A stretch of DNA of 40,219 nt, taken from positions 1 to 40,219 of the forward strand of contig BLLX01000010.1 in assembly GCA_011959405.1 (NCBI GenBank). Reading direction: 5' to 3'. The notes under the pieces are model-generated. The model worked only from the letters and a program-made list of their open reading frames with translations, made no database searches and had not been told where the DNA came from. The position numbers were made by a program, and so were the translations under genes. Shown here piece by piece: positions 7,781-15,792 of this stretch. Numbering within the stretch: the stretch's first letter is position 1; each line of letters opens with the position of its first letter. This stretch comes from Muribaculaceae bacterium (GTDB lineage: Bacteria > Bacteroidota > Bacteroidia > Bacteroidales > Muribaculaceae).

Positions 7781-8913
7781 CGTTGTGGATGACGGGGCGG
7801 ACGCGTGCGGGCCATGAGAGACGGTTGTAGCCGTGGCGCCGGTAGTCGGCCCGGGTGAGGAGTATGTTGGTGGAAAGTCCGCAGTGGCGCAGCAGCGGCG
7901 CGCCCCACATCGCGGGGGAGTGTGACTGCGAGATCACGGCATCGTCGAGAGCCTTGCGCCACCGGTCGAGCAGCGCCGGGTCGGTGGTTATGGCTTCTAC
8001 GTATTGTTCGAGGTCGAAGAAGTTGTTGTTGCTGTTGACCGAGAAGCGCTGCGGGGTGAAAGTGTCGGGCAGCGGTCCCTGAATGGCTGTGCGGTAGACG
8101 TCGGCTGTAGCTTCGGCCAGAGCGTCGAGGGCGCCGGTGCGTATGGCTCCGAATGTGCTTGGGCAGTAACTGCCGGTGCGGCCTTCGTAGTGGGCGGCCG
8201 TGGCTTTGGCCGCGTCGACGGGGCGGCAGTGGCAGGGTGGTCTGGTACGGCATGCCGTCAAACGGCACTTCTGCGGGCGATGCCACGATCAGTGGGGCAT
8301 TGTCGCGCAGTTCGTAGATCACTTCCACCGAGCCCATGTAGCAGCAGTCGAAATAGATGTATTCGAATTTGAATCCGGCCAGAGCCGATGCCATGTCGGT
8401 GATGGTCATTTCCTGCCGGTTGTCGAGCCCGAAGCTGCGCAGCACGGATGCCGGCTTTGAATCGGGACCGTTGGTCCATCCCATAGCGTGGCTCCACAGT
8501 ATCAGGCCGTAGTGTGCGGCGGGAGCGAGTGTAATGACGTCGGCAAGAGCCTGCCGCATGCGTTCGGGAGATACGGAGGAGAGTCCCTGAGGGTATGTTT
8601 TCAGTGTGGTCCATGATCCGTCGCGTTCGAGTTGGAGCAGTGAGTGGTTTTTGCCATTGGTATATGGCGCGTGAAACACCACCACTTTTGTGCTGTCCGG
8701 AAACTGTCCGTCGGTCATCGCCGCCGACATCTCGTCCATGTCGTCCACGTCGGCTCCGTTGCTGCCCAGAGAATTGTTGGCAGCCATGTATATCACCACG
8801 GTGCGATCAGCATGCTCGTGTGTGGGCAGGGCCGGCTCCGGCACTTCGCGGCACGACTGCAGCACGATGGCCAGAATCAGGGATAGCAGTATCGCAGGGA
8901 TGGAATGTCTCAT
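7773..8913 (-). pseudogene. Clostripain-family (C11) peptidase lipoprotein, frameshifted
   Basis: The N-terminal frame begins MRHSIPAILLSLILAIVLQS with lipobox LQSC (Cys21). It then shows clostripain-family features: VVIYMAANNSLG, LILWSHAMGW with the likely catalytic His, and YIYFDCCYMGSVEVIYEL with the likely nucleophile Cys. After 230 codons the frame is lost at a run of four G (8220-8223 on the plus strand). Deleting one base there joins it to VDAAKATAAHYEGRTGSYCP, which continues to a stop at 7773 and gives a plausible 379-residue protein. The break is a real frameshift or a homopolymer error. Both catalytic segments lie before it. An apparent ATG start at 8913 is preferred to an upstream TTG. 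Confidence 0.8.
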
Positions 8914-8925
8914 AAAAACCTTGTA

Positions 8926-8957
8926 CAAAAGTAGCTAAAAATCCCGATTATGCCAAA
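8926..8957 (-). promoter_or_regulatory. Bacteroidetes-type promoter for the clostripain-like gene
   Basis: In minus sense, TTTG (8954-8957) is followed after 20 bp by TACTTTTG (8926-8933), matching the -33 TTTG and -7 TAnnTTTG consensus. The start codon at 8913 is only 12 bp beyond the -7 box, so the leader would be about 5-7 nt. Confidence 0.55.
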
Positions 8958-8973
8958 ACAAGGCCGTTAAAGG

Positions 8974-9015
8974 CGACAGCGGTCGACCTGTCGTTGTCAG
9001 GGTCGTCCGCTGTCG
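8974..9015. terminator. Hairpin after pepT
   Basis: A 15-bp stem with one mismatch (8974-8988 with 9001-9015) and a 12-nt loop lies just past the pepT stop. The following T-tract is weak (CCTTTAAC in minus sense). It is probably a terminator or a 3'-end stabilising hairpin. Confidence 0.6.
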
Positions 9016-9035
9016 GTGGTTATTTATGGCGTAAA

Positions 9036-10259
9036 TCAGTTTCTTGATGCCACCAATCTGGCTATCTCGACTATCACCTGCGCTGCTTTTTCCATTGACG
9101 GTACGGGCACGAATTCGTAGCGTCCGTGGAAGTTGAGTCCGCCGGCGAAGATGTTGGGGCACGGGAGTCCTTTGAACGAGAGCTGCGCTCCGTCTGTGCC
9201 GCCGCGTATGGGCACTACCCGTGGCGTTACTCCGGCATTTTTCATGGCCTGTTCGGCTATCTCGATTATGTGTGACACCGGTTCGACTTTCTCGCGCATG
9301 TTGAAATACTGGTCGCTGATCTCGATGGATGCGCATCCGGGGAATTCGTTGTTGATCTTGCGGCAGAGATGCTGAAGCTCTTTTTTGCGGCGCTCGAAGC
9401 GGTCGCGGTCGAAGTCGCGTATTATATATGTGAGTTCTGTTTTTTCGACCGATCCCTCCATTCCCACCAAGTGGTAGAAGCCTTCGTAGCCTTCGGTGTG
9501 TTCGGGGGTTTCCCAACGCGGCAGCATGATGACGAACTGTGTGGCCACACGCAGGGAGTTGATCATCTTGTGTTTGGCGTAGCCGGGGTGGACGTTGCGT
9601 CCGCAGAAAGTGACCTTGGCCACTGCGGCGTTGAAGTTCTCGTATTCCAGTTCGCCGATCTCGCCGCCGTCCATCGTGTACGCCCAGTCGCAGCCGAACT
9701 GCTCTACGTTGAACTTGTGCGCTCCGCGGCCTATCTCTTCGTCGGGATTGAAGGCTATGCGGATTTTGCCGTGTTTGATCTCGGGATGCTGTATGAGATA
9801 TTCGACCGCAGCCATGATCTCGGCTATGCCGGCCTTGTCGTCGGCTCCGAGCAGGGTGGTGCCGTCGGTCACGATGAGCTGCTGTCCCTTGTAGTGGAGC
9901 AGTTCGGGAAATTCCGAGGGCGAGAGCACTATGCCGGCTTCGGCGTTGAGGGTGATGTCGCCGCCGTCGTAGGCCGGCACTATGCGGGGGTTGACGTGGC
10001 GTCCGCTCATGTCGGGCGAGGTGTCGAGATGCGCTATGAATCCCACTGTGGGCAGCGGCTCCGAGGTGTTGGCCGGAAGGGTGGCCATAAGATAGCCGTT
10101 TTCGTCCAGAGTCACTTCTGTAAGTCCGAGTTCGCGCACTTTCCCCTCAAGATATTCCGCGAATTTGAGTTGTCCGGGTGTCGACGGGGTCATATTGGTG
10201 AGTTCGTCGCTCTGGGTGTCGAACTTCACGTAGTCCAGAAATCTGTCGATTATGTTCAT
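9036..10259 (-). CDS. pepT: Peptidase T (tripeptide aminopeptidase)
   Basis: This M20-family zinc aminopeptidase releases the N-terminal residue of tripeptides in the cytoplasm. The 407-residue product matches the family length. Visible motifs are [11 protein letters not shown] (first zinc His and Asp), [12 protein letters not shown] (bridging Asp), [11 protein letters not shown] (catalytic and metal Glu), [12 protein letters not shown], the dimerisation-domain [10 protein letters not shown], and near the C-terminus [20 protein letters not shown] and [13 protein letters not shown] (last zinc His). It follows the histidine kinase by 26 bp on the same strand, so it may be the third gene of that operon. 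Confidence 0.96.
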   Translation of the reverse strand: MNIIDRFLDYVKFDTQSDELTNMTPSTPGQLKFAEYLEGKVRELGLTEVTLDENGYLMATLPANTSEPLPTVGFIAHLDTSPDMSGRHVNPRIVPAYDGGDITLNAEAGIVLSPSEFPELLHYKGQQLIVTDGTTLLGADDKAGIAEIMAAVEYLIQHPEIKHGKIRIAFNPDEEIGRGAHKFNVEQFGCDWAYTMDGGEIGELEYENFNAAVAKVTFCGRNVHPGYAKHKMINSLRVATQFVIMLPRWETPEHTEGYEGFYHLVGMEGSVEKTELTYIIRDFDRDRFERRKKELQHLCRKINNEFPGCASIEISDQYFNMREKVEPVSHIIEIAEQAMKNAGVTPRVVPIRGGTDGAQLSFKGLPCPNIFAGGLNFHGRYEFVPVPSMEKAAQVIVEIARLVASRN

Positions 10260-10285
10260 GATTGTATGGAGGTGTTGTATGGTTG

Positions 10286-11767
10286 TCAGTCGGGAGATTT
10301 GCCTTTTGGCAGGGAGAATCTGAATTCCAGTCCTGAAGGCTTGATATTGTGCACGGAGATGGTGCCGCCCATGGTGGTGAATGTGCTCTGCACTATGGGC
10401 AGTCCGAGACCTGTGCCGCCGCTTTTGCGCGCTCTTCCCTCGTCAATGCGGTAGAAGCGTTCAAACAGGTGCGGTATGTGCTGCTCGGGCACTCCGCATC
10501 CGTTGTCGGAAAATGAGAACCAGTAGAATTTGTCGTCTTCTCCGGTGATTTTCAGAGTGATTTCCGTGCCTTTCGAGTAGGCGGCGGCATTTTTGACAAG
10601 GTTGAGCAACGCAGCGCTGACAAGGGTGTAGTTCGCTTTGATATAGCAGTCGAACGGAATGTCGTAGTCGAAATCCATATTGCCGTTCAGGTGGCTTATC
10701 TCCAGATCATTGGCAAGGTTGTATGCCAGGTCGTGGAAGTCGAAATCGGTAAGCTCGACCTGCGATGCGCCTTCGTCCAGACGCGTTATGATGCTCACAT
10801 CTCTGAGCAGTTCGGCGAGACGGTCCGTGTGGGCCTGCGTCTTTTTCAGGAAATTGATGCGCAGCTCGTCTGGCATGCCGGGATCTGATATGATGGTGTC
10901 CAGATAGCCTTTTATGATGCCTACGGGCGTTTTCAGCTCATGGTTCAGGTTGTTTGCCACCTGACGTTTGATGCGGGCCTTCTCTTCGTTTGCCCTCTGG
11001 GCTATTTTGTGTTCGTGCACGCTTCTGGCCAGAGCCTTGTCCTTGGCGCGGTAGATGCTGACTATCTGACGGGATATGTCGCCGAGCTCATTGTGCGGAA
11101 ATTCCATTGTGCCCACCTTTTCGGGCAACTGTTTGCTCGATGCGGCCAGTCTGGCGAAGTCACGCAGCAGATACACGCTCCGGCTCAGGTGGCGTGTGGA
11201 GAAATATGCCATCAGAGTGGCCGCTATGGCCATGCTGAACACCAGCACCCAGATAATGGACACGTCATTGACTATTTTCTCTATTGTGGCGGAATATGGC
11301 ATCGACGTGTGCACGCAGATATTACCGTCGTCGCTACGTTCGGCGGAATAGAAGTAGGGCTTGCTGCCTTTGTCGGCCGATGAACGCAGTATGGTGGCGA
11401 TCTCGTCGGTGGACGGCATCGGTTCCTGACCGGTGGCGTGCGGATCTATGTCGGGCGCTCCGTAGGCACTTTGGGTGATGAGATGTCCGCAACGGTCGTA
11501 GACGGCTATGTGCACGCCGTCGTACATGGAGTTTTGAAAGAACCTGTCGATGAACTTGACGAATTCGTCAATGTCTTTGTCTCCGAAATCATAGGCCCGG
11601 ATCAGGCTCTGGCGCATGTTGTCGAGCTGCCATTTGATTCTGTCCATGCGATAGTTCCGCTCCCATCTGTACTGATACGACGCCATGGCTCCGATTATTA
11701 GCCAGAGCATGGCGGTCAGCGGAATGAACAGCCGCCAGTGGTAGTTAAGCCGTTTCTTTGAAACCAT
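10286..11767 (-). CDS. Membrane sensor histidine kinase
   Basis: The 493-residue product has a membrane helix at about 12-30, a periplasmic sensor region (about 31-167) and a second helix at about 168-190. A HAMP-like linker follows. The HisKA domain has NHELKTPVG with phospho-acceptor H276, and the HATPase domain has the N box (N389, N393), G1 box DNGCGVP (D421), a FERFYRID F box and GGTGLGLP. It should phosphorylate the response regulator encoded upstream, whose gene overlaps it by 23 bp (11745-11767). The layout resembles RprX/RprY-type pairs of Bacteroides, but the signal cannot be read from the sequence. Confidence 0.93.
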   Translation of the reverse strand: MVSKKRLNYHWRLFIPLTAMLWLIIGAMASYQYRWERNYRMDRIKWQLDNMRQSLIRAYDFGDKDIDEFVKFIDRFFQNSMYDGVHIAVYDRCGHLITQSAYGAPDIDPHATGQEPMPSTDEIATILRSSADKGSKPYFYSAERSDDGNICVHTSMPYSATIEKIVNDVSIIWVLVFSMAIAATLMAYFSTRHLSRSVYLLRDFARLAASSKQLPEKVGTMEFPHNELGDISRQIVSIYRAKDKALARSVHEHKIAQRANEEKARIKRQVANNLNHELKTPVGIIKGYLDTIISDPGMPDELRINFLKKTQAHTDRLAELLRDVSIITRLDEGASQVELTDFDFHDLAYNLANDLEISHLNGNMDFDYDIPFDCYIKANYTLVSAALLNLVKNAAAYSKGTEITLKITGEDDKFYWFSFSDNGCGVPEQHIPHLFERFYRIDEGRARKSGGTGLGLPIVQSTFTTMGGTISVHNIKPSGLEFRFSLPKGKSPD

Positions 11768-12455
11768 AGCCGAATCCCACGCGGGTTTCGATATGCTTGC
11801 CGTATTCGCCGAGTTTTTTGCGCAGGCGTGTGAGGTTTGTGTCCACTGTGCGGTTGGTCACAATCACGTTTTTGTCCCATACTTCGTTGATGATCTCCTC
11901 ACGCGAGTAGATGCGGTTGCGGTGAGTGAGGAAAAACATCAGCAGGTCAAATTCGGTGCGGCTGAGCGACAGTGGCTTTCCGTCGAGATAACATTCTTTC
12001 TGGTTGCGGTTTATCCGAAGCCCGCGGAACACGATGTCGGACTCGTAGCGTCCTTCCTTGCGTATCTGGGCGATCTCTTTGGTCACATGGCTGCGCCGCA
12101 GCACAGAGCGCACGCGCGCCAGCAGTTCGGGTATCTTGAATGGTTTGGTTATGTAGTCGTCGGCCCCGATGTTAAGTCCCATCACGGTGTCGTCCTCGCC
12201 GGATAGCGCCGAGCAGAAGATGATAGGCGTGTTTTCCACGTCGTCGTTGTTTTTCAGCCGTTTTGCAAAGTCAAATCCGCTCAACTGGTCCATCATTATG
12301 TCCACGATGAAGAGAGAATATGACGGCAGGTCGAACGTGAGGGCTTCTTCGGCCGACAATGCTGTGTCTACTTCGTATCCTTCTTTTTCCAGATTGTATT
12401 TAAGGATTTCGCAGATTGACTCTTCGTCGTCAATGACTAATATCTTTATTCTCAT
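11745..12455 (-). CDS. OmpR/PhoB-family response regulator
   Basis: The 236-residue product has an N-terminal receiver domain with acidic pocket DDE (9-11), phospho-acceptor D52 (FIVDIMM) and conserved K104 (YITKPF). A C-terminal winged-helix DNA-binding domain follows (about 140-236: LSLSRTEFDLLMFFLTHRNR, EVWDKN, NRTVDTNLTRLRKKLG, VGFGYGF). It overlaps the kinase gene by 23 bp. Upstream are a -7-like TAACTTTG and two AAAGTTAA repeats 10 bp apart, a spacing typical of sites bound by OmpR-family dimers, so autoregulation is possible. Confidence 0.93.
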   Translation of the reverse strand: MRIKILVIDDEESICEILKYNLEKEGYEVDTALSAEEALTFDLPSYSLFIVDIMMDQLSGFDFAKRLKNNDDVENTPIIFCSALSGEDDTVMGLNIGADDYITKPFKIPELLARVRSVLRRSHVTKEIAQIRKEGRYESDIVFRGLRINRNQKECYLDGKPLSLSRTEFDLLMFFLTHRNRIYSREEIINEVWDKNVIVTNRTVDTNLTRLRKKLGEYGKHIETRVGFGYGFKETA

Positions 12456-12510
12456 CAGGAGTTTTGGTTATTGTTTGCGGGAATAAAATTACAAAACCCG
12501 GGGGGACTGA

Positions 12511-12529
12511 CAAAGTTAAAAAAAGTTAA
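12511..12529 (-). promoter_or_regulatory. Likely response-regulator promoter with 10-bp-spaced direct repeats
   Basis: TAACTTTG in minus sense (12511-12518) fits the -7 consensus and lies about 56 bp from the response-regulator start. It overlaps two copies of AAAGTTAA (12512-12519 and 12522-12529), spaced one helical turn apart. No good -33 TTTG is present, which could mean the promoter depends on an activator. Confidence 0.45.
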
Positions 12530-12679
12530 CCCTCAGAACCTTATCGCAAAGCAGATGTTTTACTTATGTCTTTACTGTATTTGCACTGTGTTTTTTTGAT
12601 ATTAGATTTAAGGTTAAAGATTAACGGTCTGTCGGGATGACAGCCGTTTTTCTGCGTCTTCCTAAAATGTCAGGCAAAA

Positions 12680-12711
12680 TTTGGTGAGATACGGAAAAAG
12701 ACGTACCTTTG
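12680..12711 (+). promoter_or_regulatory. Bacteroidetes-type promoter for greA
   Basis: TTTG (12680-12683), a 20-bp spacer and TACCTTTG (12704-12711) match the primary sigma-factor consensus of Bacteroidetes. Transcription should begin near 12716-12720, giving a leader of about 140 nt before greA. Confidence 0.75.
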
Positions 12712-12774
12712 CAGAGTCGGACACCGACAGCCATTGTGCGTCCGGCATTAACATCGAGTACAGACAATCAGGGG

Positions 12775-12824
12775 TCTCGCCGCATTTTTCCCGGCCGAGA
12801 TTCTTTATTTTTTATTATTTTTTG
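12775..12824 (+). terminator. Terminator-like hairpin in the greA leader
   Basis: TCTCGCCG (12775-12782) pairs with CGG-C-CGAGA (12792-12800, one bulged C) around a 9-nt loop, with further G-U and G-C pairs outside (12772-12774 with 12801-12803). A T-rich tract follows to 12824. It lies between the greA promoter and the greA start, and no other plus-strand gene precedes it for 8 kb. Confidence 0.6.
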
Positions 12825-12856
12825 AAATCTAAACCTTTAAACAACCGAAAACAACC

Positions 12857-13327
12857 ATGGCTATTACTTACATGACCAAAGAAGGATATAAAAAGAAAAT
12901 GGACGAAATAGCATATATGGAGTCCGTGGAGCGTCCTAAAATATCTGCGGCCATCGCGGAGGCACGCGACAAGGGAGACCTGTCGGAGAATGCCGAGTAT
13001 GATGCGGCCAAGGAAGCACAGGGTCTGCTGGAAATGAAGATAGCCCAGCTCAAGGATCTTGTGGCCAATGCCCGTATCATCGACGAGAGCAAGCTCAACT
13101 GCCATGAAGTCCAGATAATGAACCGGGTCACTATCAAGAATATGGCCAACGGCATGCAGATGGAATATACCATCGTGGCCGACTCCGAAGCCAATCTCAA
13201 GGAGAAGAAGATCGGCACATCCACCCCGATTGCTCAGGGCCTGCTCGGGCATGGTCTCGGCGATGTGGTGGAAATCAAAGTGCCCGCCGGTCTGATGAAG
13301 TTTGAGATTGTGAATATCACGTTCTGA
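12857..13327 (+). CDS. greA: Transcription elongation factor GreA
   Basis: GreA enters the secondary channel of RNA polymerase and stimulates cleavage of backtracked RNA. The 156-residue product fits the family length. The N-terminal coiled coil (about 8-75) carries the tip motif GDLSENAEY with the acidic residues needed for cleavage. The C-terminal FKBP-like domain ends with STPIAQGLLGHGLGDVVEIK and a beta strand. The start ATG follows an A-rich stretch (AACAACC). A strong promoter and a structured leader lie upstream. A HIT-family gene starts 13 bp after it, and a histidine kinase follows. Confidence 0.96.
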   Translation: MAITYMTKEGYKKKMDEIAYMESVERPKISAAIAEARDKGDLSENAEYDAAKEAQGLLEMKIAQLKDLVANARIIDESKLNCHEVQIMNRVTIKNMANGMQMEYTIVADSEANLKEKKIGTSTPIAQGLLGHGLGDVVEIKVPAGLMKFEIVNITF

Positions 13328-13340
13328 CCGTTACGTAGCT

Positions 13341-13727
13341 ATGAGCATATTCTCCAGGATAGCCGCAGGCGAGATACCTTCGTATAAGGTGGCGGCTGAC
13401 GACAGACATTTCGCTTTTCTCGACATCAACCCCATGGCTCCGGGCCACACTCTGGTGATTCCCCGCCGTGAGGTGGACTATCTGTTTGACCTCACGCCGC
13501 AGGAGTATGCCGATCTGTGGGCGTTTGCCCGCGAGGTGGCCCTGAAGCTGAAAAAGGCTGTGCCGTGCAAGAGGGTCGGTGTGGCGGTGCTGGGCATGGA
13601 GGTGCCGCACGCCCACATCCATCTGGTGCCGCTTCAGAGCGAGAGCGACATGGATTTCCGTGCGCCGAAACTCTCCCTCCCGGCTGAGGAGATGGAGCGT
13701 ATAGCTTCAGCGATAGCTTCAGCCTGA
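13341..13727 (+). CDS. HIT-family nucleotide-binding protein
   Basis: HIT proteins hydrolyse or transfer nucleotides from small AMP-containing compounds; the substrate here is not known. The 128-residue product starts SIFSRIAAGEIPSYKVAADD and contains FLDINPMAPGHTLVIPRRE. The catalytic histidine triad HAHIHLVPL is near 104-112. Length and motif order match the Hint/HinT-like branch. The TGA stop overlaps the next start (TGATG, 13725-13729), so it is translationally coupled to the histidine kinase and probably shares the greA transcript. Confidence 0.93.
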   Translation: MSIFSRIAAGEIPSYKVAADDRHFAFLDINPMAPGHTLVIPRREVDYLFDLTPQEYADLWAFAREVALKLKKAVPCKRVGVAVLGMEVPHAHIHLVPLQSESDMDFRAPKLSLPAEEMERIASAIASA

Positions 13728-14956
13728 TGTCCAATATATATGATATACGCCGCCGCGGCACCGTGATATTTCTGATTATCACGGCGGTCGTGGTGGCGGT
13801 GTTTTTGTGGGTCAGCGATTCTCTGGTCAGCGATCTTGCGGAGCAGGAGCGTGCCCGGATGCAGATATGGGCCGATGCCACCCGCCAGATCGTGAGTGCC
13901 GATCCGTTTGACGCCGACGACCATTCCGACATAAACTTTCTGCTGAGCATCATCGCGGCCAACAGGACCATTCCTGTGCTGGTGACCGACGACCGCGACA
14001 GCATCATAGACCAGCGTAATTTCAATCTGCCGGAATCGGCCGACTCTCTGCCGCCATGGGTCATAACCCCGGCCAACGAAGCCTATCTGCGGTCTAAGCT
14101 GGCCCGGCTAAAGTCAGGGACCAACGTGATCCACATCTCCATAGCTCCCGGGGTGGAGCAGCATCTGTATTACGAGGACTCGAAGCTGCTGCAGCGTCTG
14201 AGCCTTTATCCGTATGTGCAGCTGCTGGTCATGCTGGCTTTTGTGGCGGTGGTCTATTATGCCGTCACTTCGTCCAAGAAGGCTGAGCAGAACAAGGTCT
14301 GGGTGGGCCTGAGCAAGGAGACGGCCCATCAGCTCGGCACTCCGATATCTTCGCTCATGGCCTGGATAGAGATGCTTCCGGTCTACGGCGTGGATCAGGA
14401 AACGGTGGACGAGATGAACAAGGACGTGCAGCGTCTGGGCACGATAGCGTCGCGCTTCGGCAAGATAGGATCGCCGCCGGCCATGGTGCACGCCGATCTT
14501 AACGGGGTGGTGCGTTCGGCCACCGGCTATATGAGCAGCCGCATTTCGTCGGCTGTAGAATTCAGCGTGTCGCTGTGGTCCGAGCCGCTCACAGTGAGTC
14601 TAAGCGCGCCGCTGCTGGAGTGGGTTATGGAGAATCTGATAAAAAACGCAGTGGATGCCATGGAGGGCCACGGGCGTCTTGCGGTGACCACCGCGGTCGA
14701 GGGCCAGTCGGCAGTGATCGAGGTGGCTGATTCCGGACGCGGCATACCCCGCAAGAATTTTCAGACAATATTCAATCCCGGATTCACCACCAAGAGCCGC
14801 GGGTGGGGGCTGGGGCTAACTTTAGCCAAGCGCATAGTGGAGCAGTATCACGGCGGACGCATATTTGTCAGATCGTCCGAGCCGGGTGTCGGCACGGTGT
14901 TCTCCATCACGTTGCCGATATTGCCGGCGGAAAAAGATAGTAAAAGAGGGCTTTAA
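13727..14956 (+). CDS. HQLGTP-type sensor histidine kinase
   Basis: The 409-residue product has a membrane helix at about 11-30, an extracytoplasmic region (about 31-160) and a second helix at about 163-182. The kinase core has KETAHQLGTPISSLMAW with H201 as the likely phospho-acceptor, N box N303/N307, G1 box D335 (VADSGRGIP) and the GWGLGLTLAK G2 segment. No response-regulator gene is adjacent, so it is an orphan kinase here, coupled to greA and the HIT gene. Its last codons (DSKRGL) lie in the stem of a bidirectional terminator, and it overlaps the convergent gene by 4 bp. Confidence 0.92.
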   Translation: MSNIYDIRRRGTVIFLIITAVVVAVFLWVSDSLVSDLAEQERARMQIWADATRQIVSADPFDADDHSDINFLLSIIAANRTIPVLVTDDRDSIIDQRNFNLPESADSLPPWVITPANEAYLRSKLARLKSGTNVIHISIAPGVEQHLYYEDSKLLQRLSLYPYVQLLVMLAFVAVVYYAVTSSKKAEQNKVWVGLSKETAHQLGTPISSLMAWIEMLPVYGVDQETVDEMNKDVQRLGTIASRFGKIGSPPAMVHADLNGVVRSATGYMSSRISSAVEFSVSLWSEPLTVSLSAPLLEWVMENLIKNAVDAMEGHGRLAVTTAVEGQSAVIEVADSGRGIPRKNFQTIFNPGFTTKSRGWGLGLTLAKRIVEQYHGGRIFVRSSEPGVGTVFSITLPILPAEKDSKRGL

Positions 14957-14974
14957 CGGCCCTCTTTTACTATC
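14936..14974. terminator. Perfect 16-bp bidirectional terminator overlapping two genes
   Basis: GATAGTAAAAGAGGGC (14936-14951) pairs perfectly with 14959-14974 around a 7-nt loop. The A- and T-rich outer parts of the arms supply a U-tract in either direction. Both convergent stop codons (TAA at 14954-14956 plus, 14953-14955 minus) lie in the loop, so each gene's last codons form one arm. Confidence 0.85.
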
Positions 14975-15774
14975 TTGACGCTTCCTAACGTCGATTCGGA
15001 TTTTTGCACGTTCCGACCGCTGCATTTTATCGATGCGGCCGACGATGCGTTGGCTGTGATTGTTCCGGCCGACAGTTTTCCCGCTTTGATCTCAGCGGCC
15101 GACGATGCGTTTAACACAGCCGATCCGGCCATTCCTTTTACGTCGGCTTCGGCACCGGATGATGCGTTGATTATGAGCGCGCCGTGTTTCATGTCGAGGA
15201 AATCAACTGAGCAATCGCTTCCGCTGGACACGTCGATATGCGTTTTGTCGGTCACCACGGCCGAGCGTATATCGGCTTCGGCACCGGATGACGCGTTGAT
15301 TATGAGCGACCGGCATTTCAGGGCGCCCTTCATGTCGAATTCAGCTCCGGAGGAGATGTTGACCGACAGGCCGCCGTCGGTTTCCATTGACGACACTATG
15401 TCTATTTCGGCGCCTGAGGATGCATCGGCTTTGCTGAGGGCCGGACCGTTGATTATGATTTTATCCAGCTCTTTGTCGTTGATCCTTACGTTGCGCATGC
15501 CTGAGTTGTCGAAGCCCACATAAAGTGTGCCGCCAGAGACTTTCACTTCCACGCGGTCCACATATTCCTTGAGTCCGCTGATGACGGCTTCCGGAGCGCT
15601 GTGGTTGACTGTGTAGTCCACTTCCAGTCCGGACGATACGGCTATTTTGTCGAATTTGCCGGAAAGTTTGACTGTTTTGGATGTCACGGTGGCCGGTGCC
15701 TTGGCGGCGAGTGCTGTCAGGGAGAATACCATGGTCATGGCGACCAGAAGCAGCAGGAGTTTTTTTGTGTTCAT
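14953..15774 (-). CDS. GIN-domain (DUF2807) exported protein
   Basis: The 273-residue product has a signal peptide (MNTKKLLLLLVAMTMVFSLT, cleavage near ALA). The mature part is a repetitive beta-solenoid-like GIN domain, often named putative auto-transporter adhesin head. It opens with FDKIAVSSGLEVDYTV and repeats NASSGAEADI-type rungs (ASSGAEIDI, ISSGAEFDM, NASSGAEADI, NASSGAEADV, NASSAAEIKA). It should sit in the envelope or periplasm; the ligand is unknown. It lies 18 bp downstream of a TPR/HTH membrane regulator, so they likely form an operon. The C-terminus is encoded in the shared terminator stem. Confidence 0.88.
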   Translation of the reverse strand: MNTKKLLLLLVAMTMVFSLTALAAKAPATVTSKTVKLSGKFDKIAVSSGLEVDYTVNHSAPEAVISGLKEYVDRVEVKVSGGTLYVGFDNSGMRNVRINDKELDKIIINGPALSKADASSGAEIDIVSSMETDGGLSVNISSGAEFDMKGALKCRSLIINASSGAEADIRSAVVTDKTHIDVSSGSDCSVDFLDMKHGALIINASSGAEADVKGMAGSAVLNASSAAEIKAGKLSAGTITANASSAASIKCSGRNVQKSESTLGSVKIVKEGR

Positions 15775-15792
15775 GATGTCGATGTTTTGTTT

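Larger units (their letters stand above)
12456..12856. other. 401-bp divergent intergenic region
   Basis: This gap separates the response regulator (minus) from greA (plus). It holds the likely response-regulator promoter with direct repeats (12511-12529), an inverted repeat GTTAA-AGA-TTAAC (12613-12625), the greA promoter (12680-12711), a small hairpin GTCGG-ACA-CCGAC (12716-12728) at the expected 5' end of the greA transcript, and a terminator-like hairpin (12775-12824). No convincing protein gene is present. Confidence 0.75.

Noticed and set aside
9369-10454. A 361-codon plus-strand open frame over pepT
   Set aside because: It is antisense to pepT, which carries all M20 metal motifs.
13727-14956. 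Second histidine kinase as partner of the response regulator at 11745-12455
   Set aside because: The response regulator already overlaps its own kinase gene, and the second kinase is in a divergent operon, so no pairing can be claimed from position.
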